DNA from: Vombatus ursinus | Taxonomy: Eukaryota > Chordata > Mammalia > Diprotodontia > Vombatidae | Assembly (NCBI RefSeq): GCF_900497805.2 | Contig: NW_020954556.1 | Span: 26,998,003 to 27,062,002, forward strand | DNA: 64,000 bases | Reading direction: 5' to 3' | Shown: positions 9,421-19,564 of the stretch, piece by piece | Position numbering within the stretch: the stretch's first letter is position 1 | Layout of the letters: each line of letters begins with the position of its first letter | Notes under the pieces: generated by a model | Told to the model about the DNA's origin: nothing | Seen by the model: only the letters and a program-made list of their open reading frames with translations | Databases searched by the model: none | Position numbers and translations under genes: made by a program

Positions 9421-12051
9421 TTTTTAAATTGTCTGCAGTTCTTTTCTTTTCTTTTTCTTTTTTTTTTTTAAACATGTGTTTTTAAAACTTTGGGTTCCAA
9501 ATTTTCTCCCTTCCTCCCTCCCCACCCATCCTCATTGATAAGGCAAGCAACTAAATATAGGTTATATATGTACAGTTATGCAAAACACTTCGATAGTAGA
9601 CATGCTGTGAAAAACTAACTCTATTTCCCTTAATCCGATCCCGTCCATCCATTTATTCTATTCTTTCTTTTGACCCTGTCCCTCCTCAGAAGTATTTGCT
9701 TCTGATTACTCCTTTTCCCAATCTGCCCTCCTCTCTATCATTCCCCTACTCTCTTGTCCCCTTCCCCCCCTATTTTCTTGTAGGGTAAGACAGATTTCCA
9801 CACCCAATTGAGTGTGTATGTTATTCCCTCTTTAAGTCAAATCCTATGAGAATAAGATTCACTCATTCCCTCTCACCTTCCCCTGTTTCCCCTCCACTGT
9901 AAGAGCCTTTTCTTTTCTGTTTTTTTTTTTGTGGGATAATTTACCCCATTCTACCTCTCCCTTTCTCCTTCTCCTAGTATATTCCTCTCTCACCCATTAA
10001 TTTTATTCTCCAGATATGACCCCTTCATTTTCAACTCACCCTGTGCCCTCTATCTATCTATCTATATCTATATATACATACATATAATTTTTTCCCCTCC
10101 AACTACCCTAATACTGACAAAGGTCTCATGAGTTACAAATATCATCTTTCCATGCAGGAATGTAAACAGTTCAACCTTAATAAGTCTCTTATGATTTTCT
10201 CTTTCCTGTTTACCTCTTCATATTCCACTCGAGTCTTGTATTTGAAAATCAAATTTTCTATTCAACTCTGGTCTTTTCACCAAGAATGCTTGAAAGTCCT
10301 CTATTTCATTGAATGACCATTTTTTCCCCTGCAGGATTATATCCAGTTTTGCTGGGTAGGTGATCCTTGGTTGTAATCCTATCTCCTTTGCTCTCCAGAA
10401 TATTATATTCCATGCCCTGCGGTCCCTTAATGTAGAAGCTGCTAAATCTTGTGTTATCTTAATTGTGTTTCCACAATACTTGAATTGTTTCTTTCTGGCT
10501 GCTTGTAATATTTTCTCCTTGGCCTGGGAACTCTGGAATTTGGCTACAATATTCCTAGGAGTCTTCCTTTGGGGATCTCTTTCAGGAGGAGATCGGTGGA
10601 TTCTTTCAATTTCTATTTTGCCTTCTGGTTCTAAAATATCAGGACAGTTTTCCTTGGTCATTTCTTGAAAGATGATGTCTAGGCTCTTTTTTTAATCATG
10701 GCTTTCAAATAGTCCAATAATTTTTAAATTCTCTCTCCTGGATCTATTTTCCAGGTCAGTTGTTTTTCCAATGAGATATTTCACATTGTTTTCTAATTTT
10801 TCATTCTTTTGGATTTGTTTTACAGTGTCTTGATTTCTCATAAAGGCACTAGCTTCCAATTGCTCTATTCTAATTTTTAAGGAAGTATTTTCTTCAGTAA
10901 GCTTTTGGACTTCCTTTTCCATTTGGCCAATTTTGCTTTTTAGGGCATTCTTCTCCTCATTGAGTTTTTTGGACCTCTTTTGTCATTTGGGTTAGGCTAT
11001 TTTTTAAGGTGTTATTTTCTTCAGTATTTTTTTGGGTCTCCTTTAGCAAGCTGTTGACTTGTTTTTCATGATTTTCTTGCATCACTCTCTGTTTTTCCTC
11101 TACTTCTCTTACTTGCTTCTCAAAATCCCTTTTGAGCTCTTCCAAGGCCTGGGACTGATTCATATTTTTCTTGGAGGCTTTGGATGTAGGAGCTTTGGCT
11201 TTGTTGTCTTCTTCTGGTTGTATGTTTTGATCTTCTTTGTCACCAAAGTAAGATAATATAGTCTGACTCTTTTTGCACTGCTTACTCATGATCCCGACCA
11301 ATTACTTGAGTTTTATACTCTTTGTTAAGGTAAAAGTCTGCTTCCAATGTGAAGAATGTACTGTCCCAAGCTTTGGGGGTTTGTACAGCTGTTTTCAGAG
11401 GTACTTCTAGGGACCTGAAAATTTTCAGTTCTTCCAGGGTGGTATGATAAGGCATGAGGCGTTTCCTCTCCACTGCCACAACATGCTCCACTGTACCAGC
11501 ATTCCTCCTCGCCCTAGGACCGCCCCTCAGAAGTGTGACCCAGATCCAAGAGTGGGCAAAGCAAGAGATTCCTGCCTCAACACTGGCAAAGAGATCCCTG
11601 TAATCCCCCTCTGATCAGCCACTTGATTCCCCCTCACTCTGTGGGCTGGAAGCTCAGGAAAAAGCCGCGGCCGCAGAGGCCGTGCTTGAAACTTGTGGCT
11701 GAGACCTAGCTCCTCTCTCCCCGCAGTCACAGACTTTTCCCATTGACCTTCCACGTTGTCTTTGGCATTCCTGGGTTGAGAAGTTTGGAAACCACCACAG
11801 CTGCCGGCGATTCAGTCCTCTGAGGCCTGCTCCAGGGTCACTGCGGCCTGTGTGCCCACGCCAAACTTTGCTCCTCTCCCCACCCGGCGTGATATACCTT
11901 TCCAATCAACCATTCAGGCTGTCTTGGGCTGGAAATTTGTTTTACTCTGTCTTTTTGTGGGTTCTGCTGCTTTAGAATTTGTTTAGAGCCATTTTTTTTA
12001 GGTATTTGGAGGGCTTTGGGAGAGAGCTCAGGACAGTCACTGCTTTCCCTC
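9421..12051 (-). mobile_element. HAL1-like element (half-L1), complete-looking, with 16 bp target duplication
   Basis: This minus-strand element of 2,631 bp is bounded by an exact duplication, cctctgtttggctttt, at 9405-9420 and 12052-12067. From its 5' end (right) it holds a GC-richer leader of about 0.75 kb, one L1-type ORF1, about 0.6 kb of pyrimidine-rich 3' sequence on the plus reading, and a typical L1 3' end ('ccaaattttctcccttcctccctcccc' on the plus strand) with a tail at 9421-9480. No ORF2 (endonuclease/RT) is present, so it is a half-L1. It must have been moved by L1 proteins supplied by other copies. It sits within an older L2 and rejoins it exactly, which shows the insertion was clean. 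Confidence 0.88.
10218..11289 (-). pseudogene. L1-type ORF1 of the HAL1 element
   Basis: ORF1p is the RNA-binding protein of L1 particles. Reading on the minus strand from 'MSKQCKKSQTILSYFGDKE' there is a long heptad-rich coiled coil (many Q, E, K, L, about residues 40-180), then the RRM-like segment with 'RRENLKIIGL', then the basic C-terminal domain with 'ILQAARKK' and a C-terminal 'FDFQIQDSSGI'. Two defects are visible: a one-base length change in the six-T run at 10965-10970 and an in-frame stop at 10692-10694; otherwise the frame is open. The length of about 355 residues fits ORF1p. The low number of breaks suggests a moderate age. Confidence 0.82.
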
Positions 12052-12067
12052 CCTCTGTTTGGCTTTT

Positions 12068-12478
12068 AAAGCCCTTTGTACCTAGCCCCTTCCTAGGTGT
12101 CCATGCTTCTAACGTCTAACTCTTCACCATATACTTTGTGGTCCAGTGACACTGATCTTTTTGCTTTTCCTCTTGGAAGACAATCCACCTCCCATCTCCC
12201 TGACTCTGCATTGGCCTGGAATTTTCTCCCTCCTCACCTCCATCTCCTGGCTTCTTTCAAGTCTAGGCTAAAACACCAGTTTCTACAAGAAGCCTGTTCT
12301 GATCCTCATTAATGCTAGATCCTTCCCTCTCTTGATTATCTCCACTTTATCCTGCATGTGACTTATTTGTATACTGTCTCCCCCATTAGGCTGTGAGCAC
12401 CTTGAGAGGATGGACTTTCTTTGTATCTTCAGCATTTAGCAAATAGTAAACCCTTAATAAATACTTATTGACTTCAGC
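12068..12478 (+). repeat. L2 3' region, right part (split by HAL1)
   Basis: It continues directly from 9420: 'aaagccctttgtacctagcccc', 'tggcctggaattttctccctcctcacc', 'ctgtctcccccattaggctgtgagcaccttgag', and the terminal 'aataaatacttattgactt'. This is the full sense 3' end of L2. Confidence 0.88.
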
Positions 12479-12549
12479 TCTAAATCTATGATCCTGTGCA
12501 TCAGATGACATTAGTTTTCCAAAGTTTTAATCAGAGTAATCAGACATGT

Positions 12550-12811
12550 AGGACAGCCAGGTGGTACAGTGAATTAGCATGCTGGGCCTGGAGTAAGGCA
12601 GACTCATCTTCCTGAGTTCAAATCCAGCCTCAGACACTTACCAGCTGCGTGACCCTGGACAAGTCACTTAACCCTGTTTGCCTCAGTTTCCTCATTTGTA
12701 AAATGAGCTGGAGAAGGAAATGGCAAAACACTTCAGTATCTTTGCCAAGAAACACCCAAATGGGGTCACGAAGAGTTAGACACGACTGAAACTACTGAAT
12801 AACAACAACAG
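12550..12811 (+). mobile_element. Marsupial SINE with RTE-like tail
   Basis: The head is 'gacagccaggtggtacagtg', the core 'ccagctgcgtgaccctggacaag' and 'ctggagaaggaaatggc', and the tail 'ggggtcacgaagagttagacacgactgaa' followed by AAC units. The AAC end is typical of RTE-driven SINEs. Confidence 0.87.
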
Positions 12812-12884
12812 ACAAAATTGAATGTAGAAAAAATGCTGTTAGAAGAGGACAACTAAATTGCTATCAAAATATTGTGAAATCTGA

Positions 12885-13005
12885 TGCTTTTATGTTAGAA
12901 TGTGAGCTTTTAGACAACAAGGACCTTATATTCCCCTTTCTTTGTATCTCCAGTGCTTAGCAAAGTGCTTTTGACATAGTTAAGTGCTTAATAAATGCTT
13001 ATGGT
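12885..13005 (+). repeat. L2 3' end
   Basis: Sense terminal sequence: 'gaatgtgagcttttagacaac', 'ctttgtatctccagtgcttagcaaagtgc', 'taagtgcttaataaatgctt'. Confidence 0.75.
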
Positions 13006-13084
13006 CTGACCATACTTTTATAAATTTTATTATAATAATCTCAAATGATAAATTTCTGATTAGTTATACACAGAAAAGCATGAG

Positions 13085-13140
13085 GAGTATGGCACAGTGG
13101 ATAAAAGGTGGCTTGGAAACAAGAAAACTTGGGTTTTCCA
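13085..13140 (+). repeat. 5' part of an interrupted SINE
   Basis: A SINE head, 'gtatggcacagtggataaaag...aacttgggttttcc', stops at about 13140. A likely continuation, 'ctctgtgaccataagcaagtcacttagc', is at 13488-13545; other repeats fill the gap. Confidence 0.5.
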
Positions 13141-13144
13141 GAGT

Positions 13145-13412
13145 ACTATGATAATAACAGCAACAACAACTAGCATTTACATAGTGTTTTAAAGTTTGTA
13201 AAGAGCTTTACAAATATTATCTCATTTTATCCTTACAACAGTCCTAGGGACTAGGTGCTATTATTATCACTATTTTATAAATGAAGAAACTGAGGCAGAC
13301 TTGCTCAGTTAAGTGACTTGCCCAGAGTCACACCGTTAGTACATGTCTAAGGTCAAACTGAACCCAGGTCTTCCTGACTATAGGTACTAACCATTACACC
13401 AACTATCTGTGC
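13145..13412 (-). repeat. CORE-SINE / MIR-type copy
   Basis: A nearly full reversed copy: 'aacaactagcatttacatagtg', 'acaaatattatctcattttatcc', 'aagaaactgaggcagac', 'agtgacttgcccagagtcacacc', and the reversed head 'ccattacaccaactatctg'. It ends in a CAA-rich stretch, the reverse of the GTT end seen at 5350. Confidence 0.82.
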
Positions 13413-13424
13413 CAAGTAAAGTTC

Positions 13425-13490
13425 TTGGAAGCAAGGACTGTTTTTCATTTTGTCTTGTATCCCCAGTGTATAGCAGAGCTTTATACAGAG
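13425..13490 (+). repeat. L2 3' fragment
   Basis: 'cttggaagcaaggactgtttttcattttgtcttgtatccccagtgt' is the sense L2 3' untranslated region. Confidence 0.6.
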
Positions 13491-13545
13491 CTCTCTGTGA
13501 CCATAAGCAAGTCACTTAGCTTCTCAGTATCTCTAAGCAATTACC

Positions 13546-13765
13546 CAAGATTATAAATCTCAGAGGCCTTGCCAGTCTACTTTGATGGTAGGAATTTCCA
13601 CACCAGGACAACATCATAGCTCCTGAAAGAAAAACAAATACAGAAAAAAAAATGGGACCATTTTATATCATCTTAAATGTGCCAGGGGGAAAAATCCTCT
13701 TCCCTCCAAACCCAACATTTTCCCCTTTAGTTAGAACAGAATCTAGTTGAAGATTCATCAGAAGT
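13546..13765. other. No recognised feature
   Basis: Short unassigned spacer between repeats; nothing diagnostic is seen. Confidence 0.4.
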
Positions 13766-13769
13766 GATT

Positions 13770-14035
13770 GCTCAATAAATCAATGAACAATTGTCAAGCA
13801 CCTGTGTCCCAGGCACCGTGCTAATGCTGGGGATACAAAGAGAGGCAAAAGATAGTCCTGCCCTCAAGGAGCTTATGATCTAATGGGAGAGACAACATGC
13901 AAACAAATATGTGCAAAACAAGCTCTGTCTAGGATAAGTAGGAAATAACTAACCAAAGGAAGGCCCTACAAATAAGAGGGGTTAAGGAAGGTGTCCTGTA
14001 GAAAGTGGATTTTAGGTGGGGCTTAGAAGCAAGGC
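13770..14035 (-). repeat. L2 3' region, antisense
   Basis: Reversed L2 end: 'tcaagcacctgtgtcccaggcaccgtgctaatgctggggatac', 'agtcctgccctcaaggagc', 'ggaaataactaaccaaagg', 'gaaggtgtcctgtagaaagtgg'. Confidence 0.82.
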
Positions 14036-14180
14036 CTGGTTAATCTTTACCTTCCTTTTATGAGAACTAATCCCTGCCATTCTGTGAAAAAAATAAGGTG
14101 AAAAACAATCTCAATGATAACATTTTAAAATGGTTATACTGAATAATAATAGGGTTCACATTGCCAGCTGTGGAAACATC

Positions 14181-14332
14181 TCTTGAGTGGTTTTCTTTCT
14201 TTTTTTTTTTTTGTGAGGCAATTGGGGTTAAGTGACTTGCCCAGAGTCACACAGCTAGTAAGTGTTACATGTCTGAGGTCAGATTTGAACTCAAGTCCTC
14301 CTGACTCCAGGGCCGATCTTGAATGGTTTTCT
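14181..14332 (-). mobile_element. Short-class SINE with target duplication
   Basis: The reversed SINE (14197-14316) runs from poly-T to 'gtgaggcaattggggttaagtgacttgccc' and 'ctcctgactccagggccg', so it is 5'-truncated. It is flanked by a 16 bp duplication with one mismatch, tcttgagtggttttct / tcttgaatggttttct, at 14181-14196 and 14317-14332. Confidence 0.9.
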
Positions 14333-14353
14333 GGGGCATGGGTATGATACACT

Positions 14354-14515
14354 CTTTCTTTTTTTTTTTAAAGCAATGATTATTTACTTATTTTTACCCT
14401 TAGTTTTTAAAAATTTTGTAGTACCAAATTCTCTCCCTTCCTCCAACTCCTCCTCCACCCATTGAAAAAGCAAGTAATATAATATAAGTTATGCATGTGA
14501 AATTACATTCGTAAT
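14354..14515 (-). mobile_element. L1 3' end, 5'-truncated
   Basis: Reversed L1 3' untranslated region: poly-T, then 'ccaaattctctcccttcctcc', 'cccattgaaaaagcaag', 'aagttatgcatgtgaaattac'. The same segment occurs at 9480-9590, 23850 and 31140. Confidence 0.75.
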
Positions 14516-14764
14516 ATTGTCTGTGAGTGAGGCAAGGCTTGGCTCCTCCTGGGCTATCTCCTTCATTATAATCAGATGGGACTCAGTCTTCATTTTAGGG
14601 AGGCAGCTGCTGGATCTATACATGAAATATGGCTTCTGCGGAAGAAAATTTATACTTACTGCCTTACCAGACAGTTTAGAGCGATGAGAGAAGGAGCAGA
14701 AGAGCAAATTACATGCATTCTAATTTACAAATAGAGTAATTCCCATTTCCATCGGGCTCTTTGG

Positions 14765-14945
14765 TTTCCAATACACCTTCCTCACAACAACTTTTTGACT
14801 TAGATATGACAAGTATTCTTGCCCCCATTTTTCAGATCAGGAACCTGAGGTTTGAAAAGACTAAGTGAATATGCCCAAGGTCACCAGTCAGAGCAACCGC
14901 AGCCTTGTTTCACTCCAAGGCTGGCATTCTTTCTCCTCTACCCTG
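14765..14945 (-). repeat. MIR, diverged
   Basis: 'cacaacaactttttgac', 'cccatttttcagatcaggaacctgagg' and 'agtgaatatgcccaaggtcacc' are the reversed MIR core. Confidence 0.6.
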
Positions 14946-15550
14946 TTTCTGCCTAAGAAATTAAATATAAGAGCTGAATTCTGGGTAGAAATTGAGAACT
15001 TTGAGATAAATAATACCTTGATTTCATAGTACTTTAATATTTTTACACTATTGCTATTTATGCTGACCAGTTGAAGCTTGAAATCCTCCCTTTGGCTCAT
15101 TTTTAACTTTTGTATAGAGTTGTTTCTTTTTTTAACTCTTGTGGCATTTAATTTCTGTTGATCACTTTCCCTTGAGTAGTTTTTTAGAAGACATCCAAAG
15201 CACAGACACAGGCGGCTGAGCTAAAGAGACTGCGTGGGGCCCAAGCAAGCACCTGGGCGAGGGAGGCCTGTGTTACAAGGGTTTAGAATCTACCCAGGGA
15301 AGGCTACCAAGGAAAGGCCATCTATGTGATTTGATTACTCCAGGATTTCTCCCCTCCCTTTCCCTCTCAGAACAGATCAAAAAATTGGGGAGAACTCTAG
15401 AACCAGCTCTTTCCTCAAGGTTCCAGCTGAGGCCTAGAGTAATATTCCCCTATCTCCTCCAGTCTAGGATGCATTCTCCAACCCAAGCTTGCATTTCAAA
15501 ATCAGATGTACTGAAATTTCAGTGGAGACATCCCAGCGAGATGGAATGAA
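14946..15550. other. No recognised feature
   Basis: No repeat ends or coding signatures were recognised. A slightly GC-richer patch lies near 15200-15300. Confidence 0.4.
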
Positions 15551-15554
15551 CAGT

Positions 15555-15690
15555 AGACTTACTATGTGAGTTTAGGCAGGTCTCTTGTTATCTCTGTGTT
15601 CTATTTTCCCCATCTGAAAAAAGGAAAATTATAGTATTTCTTTAACCTACTTCATAGGGTTGTCATGAGGTTCAAATGAAGTGATAGCTA
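15555..15690 (+). repeat. MIR, diverged
   Basis: 'gtgagtttaggcaggtc', 'ttttccccatctgaaaaaagg', 'cttcatagggttgtcatgaggttcaaatg' follow the sense MIR order. Confidence 0.6.
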
Positions 15691-15694
15691 ATGA

Positions 15695-15775
15695 AAATCA
15701 CTCAATAAACATTTATTAAGCACCTACTATGTGCCAGACATTGTACTAAGTGCTGTAAGTACAAAATGTTATGCA
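15695..15775 (-). repeat. L2 3' end, antisense
   Basis: 'aataaacatttattaagcacctactatgtgccagacattgtactaagtgc' is a near-consensus reversed L2 end. Confidence 0.8.
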
Positions 15776-15939
15776 AAAATGAGGCATCATTGTTGCTGTC
15801 AGGATTGCCATGGAAACCAAAGGGCTCCTAAATTTGAGGGGGGAGGAGTAGCATAAGCATCGCCCTGGAGGGAGATGACACGGGTTTGTACAGGTCAGTT
15901 ACTACAACCCCAAGTGACTATCACTCTCCTACACATATA

Positions 15940-16027
15940 ATTTTTTCCATTAAGAGTGTAAGCTTTTTGACTATCTCACTTTTGTATTTTTTATTCTCAG
16001 GGTTTGGCACGGTGCCTGACACATTTG
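15940..16027 (+). repeat. L2 3' end
   Basis: 'taagagtgtaagctttttgac' and 'gggtttggcacggtgcctgacacat' are sense L2 terminal sequence, cut off by the following SINE. Confidence 0.65.
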
Positions 16028-16030
16028 TTC

Positions 16031-16284
16031 TTGTCGTTCAGTCATTTCAGTCATGTCTGACTCTTAGTGATCCCATTTGGGGTTTTCTTGGAGAAGACAC
16101 TGGAGTGGTTTGCTATTTCCCTCTCCAGCTCATTTTACAGATGAGGAAATTGAGGCAAATGGGGTTAAGCGACTTGCCCAGGGTGACACAGCTCGTAAAT
16201 GTCTGAGGCCAAATTTGAACTCAGGAAGATGAGTCTTTCTGACTCTAGGTCCGACACTCTATCCACTGCACCACCTGGCTGCCC
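16031..16284 (-). mobile_element. Marsupial SINE with RTE-like tail
   Basis: Full reversed copy: 'ttgtcgttcagtcatttcagtcatgtctgactc', 'ttttcttggagaagacactgg', 'agcgacttgcccagggtgacac', 'ctatccactgcaccacctggctgccc'. Both ends are present. Confidence 0.9.
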
Positions 16285-16289
16285 TTTCT

Positions 16290-16480
16290 TACAGATATAT
16301 CAAATCTAAACCTGCCTATTCTCAACTTCCACCCGTTTCTCCTGGTTCTTCCCTCTGGGTCCAAGGAAACATCTCTATCCCTTTTTTCCACAGATAGTCT
16401 TTCAAGTACTTGAAGACTCGACCCACGTTCCCCCTTGTCTTCTCTTTGATTGCTGCACACACCAAGAGATTTGGTACTTC
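16290..16480 (-). repeat. CR1/L3-clade ORF2 C-terminal fragment
   Basis: On the minus strand the translation includes 'LDPEGRTRRNGWKLRIGRFRFDI', matching the CR1 C-terminal pattern (R.RSNG.KL...RFR.DIRK.F). It is a short relic, ancient and broken. Confidence 0.65.
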
Positions 16481-16602
16481 TTGGCAGGCATGGTGAGATC
16501 ACACGGCTGATCCATATGATTGGTTCTATAGATTTTCACTCTAACCCAGAACAATTCAGCCAACAACACATTGAAGGTCTTGCATGCTCTGTTTCCCTAT
16601 CA

Positions 16603-16725
16603 TTCAGCAGACATTTATTGAGCATTTACATGCCAAGAACTGTGGTAGGCCCTGGAGATACAAAGAAACATGAAACACTCCCTTCCCCAAAGAGCTTCCA
16701 TTATATTGAGAAGCAAAACATAATA
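16603..16725 (-). repeat. L2 3' end, antisense
   Basis: 'cagcagacatttattgagcatttacatgccaagaactg' and 'ggccctggagatacaaag' followed by 'agagcttccattatattgag'. Confidence 0.75.
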
Positions 16726-16815
16726 TAGATATATATGTATATGCGTATATGCAGACACACAGACATACTTATATAAACATGTACGTATTTATGTATGTGT
16801 GTACAGTATGTATAA
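16722..16815. repeat. TA/TG-rich microsatellite
   Basis: Imperfect (TATG/TATA/CA) units, for example 'atatatgtatatgcgtatatgc'. Confidence 0.75.
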
Positions 16816-17905
16816 AATAAGGTGATTTAAGGGGGGTGTGTGGGGGAAGCATAGACGAAAGGCGTCAACAAGCATTTAAAAAGTGAACCCCCAAAATCCC
16901 TATTCTTAGATTTTGTTTTTGGCAGGCAGATTTAGGGGAAAAGCTATTGTGGTTTTTAAAAGACTCAGGAGGAGTCAATAGTATTCTATTACCCTGTTCA
17001 TTGGCTCAGAGTTGAAACTGGGTGTTTGAGACAACAGAAAAGGCAGTTTGGTTTTTTACCTTTAGGGAATTCATGCAACAACTAAGAGATTATTTTTCAT
17101 TAAGTAAAACTAATTGCAAAACAAAAACACCCACCTTTCAACTTAATATATTATTGCTTCTTCAAGACTTTTAGTTTATTGGCATGAGACGTGATGAAAA
17201 TTAGACATTCTGTGTCCAAATCTCTATTGCAAAGGAAACCACTCCCCACGGGTGATTCTGAAGGGAGGTATGCAATATTTTTCTGTTTGGTTAGTAGTTT
17301 CCCAGGGTGTAAGATGTTCCATCAACTTCAATTTTTTTCTTGCCTGAGGGCCTTGGATTTCCCTGATGCAACAAAGCACCTTTTTGCAGTATTTTAAAAA
17401 AATCTGTTGGCAATAACAAGTTGAGAAGATTCATTACAAACTAGACAAGGATGTTGGCTTTTTCTCAGACATCTAATTGGAATTGCAAAGCATTTTCCAC
17501 TGAAATGTTATTGGCACAATAATTTCATGAAATCAGAAGAGGAAAAAATCCAACTTGGGTTTTTTGTTTATGTTTTTACTAAACTGGCATGAGTTCATGC
17601 AGTTATGATGTTGCTGGATAAGGTCAACTTCTGTTTTTCCTGTAGTCTTTCTTCCTTCAAGAGCTATCCTTCCTAAAATGTGTCTTCTAGAGTGTTCAAA
17701 TTCTTTTGCAGCAACTACTTCTTTTTCCCTGACCCCCTGCCTTAGAGTCTGATTCGCCACCAGGGCTGGAACTATAGCCAGGGAGTAACCTCGGGGGACT
17801 GCATAAATTTTGCAATCATTCTCTCCTCACTCCTCTCCCAGGTTGACATGCACTCATAACAGCACCATCTCTACATAAGAGCTTCCTACTGGGATAACCT
17901 AACTT
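16816..17905. other. Stretch with no recognised feature
   Basis: Over 1 kb without a recognisable SINE, LINE or DNA-element end. Open frames are short and lack motifs. It may be unique host sequence and is a reasonable place to look for conserved non-coding DNA. Confidence 0.45.
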
Positions 17906-17910
17906 AGAGA

Positions 17911-17973
17911 AGCAGTGTAACATAATGGATAGAGGGCTCGCCTTAGAGTAAGAAAGATCTGGGTTTGAATCTT
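17911..17973 (+). repeat. SINE head (split by L1)
   Basis: 'gcagtgtaacataatggatagagggctcgcc' and 'gatctgggtttgaatctt' are the 5' half of a MIR-like SINE. The second half is at 18715-18800. Confidence 0.65.
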
Positions 17974-18706
17974 TATTCTTTTTTTAAAAAATTCATTTTG
18001 AACTTAAAAACATAACAAAACAAGAGAACATTACCGTGTACATAGCACAACATAAAAAGATTCACTATAAAACCATTCATTTACATTTCACACTGTTTAC
18101 CTTTTTTTTAAAAAATCATATAGGTACTACACTTCATTTTCAAAGCTGCTCTGCTTTCTATGCTTCCTTCTATCGTTTATTTTATTCTTTGCTATGTACT
18201 TTTAATATATTTTCCCTCCCTCCCCACTATTAGATACAAATATGCATGTGTATATGTATAGATAGAACCATACTATATATAATTCTATGTATCACTTCTT
18301 TCTCTGAAGGCAGGTAGCATCTTCATAGGTCCTTTGTAGTTGATTTGAGTATTTATAATATTCAAAGTGACTTAGTCACTCAAAATTGTTCTTAAAACAA
18401 TATTCTGCTACTGTATACAACTTTCTCTTGGTTCTGCTTATTTCACTCTTCATTATTTCATGCAAGTCCTTCCATGTTTTTCTAAAATCAGTGACCTTAT
18501 CATTTCTTATAAGTATTCCATCATGATCACATACCACAACTTGTTGAGCCATTCCCCAATTCACGGAAATTTCCATTTCCTTGTCACTGCAAAGACAACT
18601 GCTATAAGTATTTTAGAACATATAGGTTCTTTTCCTTTTCCCCTGATCATCTTGGGAAACAGACCAAATAGTGGTATTACTGGTTCAAAGGATATAGACA
18701 GTTTAG
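17974..18706 (-). mobile_element. L1 3' end inserted into a SINE
   Basis: A reversed, 5'-truncated L1: poly-T/A-rich 3' untranslated region, then an ORF2 C-terminal segment whose minus-strand translation is 'NWGMAQQVVVCDHDGILIRN' and 'FRKTWKDLHEIMKSEISRT' (compare the copy at 28883-29607). A short repeat, tgaatctt, flanks it at 17966-17973 and 18707-18714, consistent with a target duplication. The frame is decayed. Confidence 0.8.
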
Positions 18707-18714
18707 TGAATCTT

Positions 18715-18800
18715 GCTTCTGACAAAGAATAGCTGTGTGACCCTTAAGGCAAATCATTTAACCTTTCAGTATTCTATGCAGTCCTCTAAGACTATGAGCT
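18715..18800 (+). repeat. SINE tail half (split by L1)
   Basis: 'gaatagctgtgtgacccttaaggcaaatcatttaacctttcag' continues the SINE begun at 17911. Confidence 0.65.
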
Positions 18801-19105
18801 ACTGATCTAGGCAGGTGTCTCCTATGGATATGTGTCCATTACTCAAGATTCTTTGAAAGATACAGTAAAAGATAAGCTTGTGTTGATGACTCTCTGATCA
18901 TCACTATCTGCTAAGGCAGGGAGATACTTACTCACCCAAGGTGTTTTCCTGTCACAGAGGAGAGCTAGAACAGAACTAAGTCAAAGTGATACCCTGGTGC
19001 TGATGAGGTCCTCCAGGTGCTCCTGTCTGAAGATGATATTGTGCTAAGCCCCAGAACTCTGCGGAGTCACCCAGACCCTAAAGGAAATCCATGACACGTC
19101 TAAAA
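18801..19105. other. Unclassified, possibly RTE-related
   Basis: The translation around 19025 includes 'SEDDIVLSP', faintly like the RTE reverse-transcriptase ADDIVL motif. With an RTE 3' end at 19565-20065 on the same strand this could be an earlier piece of the same element, but the support is thin. Confidence 0.25.
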
Positions 19106-19109
19106 AAGA

Positions 19110-19320
19110 GGTAATAAACACATGGCAAGTGGCTAATGCAGCCGAGAACACTCCTGAGTGTGGCTCAAACCAGAATAAAATACAATTGGGAAAATTTAAC
19201 AAAAAAAAAATCAACAAAATATAGATAATGTTAATATATGATTTTCTAAGTCAATATGCAGCTCACAAGGATCCTTATGTATGCTTTACTGGCCCTCATT
19301 TCAGTATGACACCATTAGTC
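19110..19320. mobile_element. hAT-like non-autonomous DNA element
   Basis: The order 'aacactcctgagtgtggc', 'acaattgggaaaatttaac', 'tagataatgttaatatatgattttctaagtcaatatg', 'aaggatccttatgtatg', 'catttcagtatgacacca' matches a widespread mammalian hAT-type MITE pattern recalled from other genomes, with a terminal GTGTCAAACT-type inverted end now eroded. No transposase is present. Confidence 0.5.
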
Positions 19321-19429
19321 TAAAGAGTGACCTAACTGCATATAAGAAAAGCCAAGTGAATGAAGAACGCTTATTGTCCAATTATGATATTGAATTAAAT
19401 GTAAAACTTATAGTGTTGTTCCATCTATC

Positions 19430-19562
19430 TCTCTATCTACATACACATACATATCTATATATTGCATGATGTTTATGTGTGTATGTGTATATGCCTATAC
19501 ACACATATATACACACAAATGTATATATGTGTGTGTATACACACATACACACAGAACACATA
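19430..19562. repeat. CA/TA microsatellite
   Basis: Alternating (TACA/TGTG/ATAT) units such as 'acacacatatatacacacaaatg'. Confidence 0.8.
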
Positions 19563-19564
19563 TT

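Noticed and set aside
10360-10668. 102-residue plus-strand frame over the HAL1 ORF1
   Set aside because: It is the antisense shadow of the real ORF1 on the minus strand.
11640-11850. GC-richer patch as a CpG-island promoter of a host gene
   Set aside because: It is the 5' leader of the HAL1 element, bounded by its target duplication.
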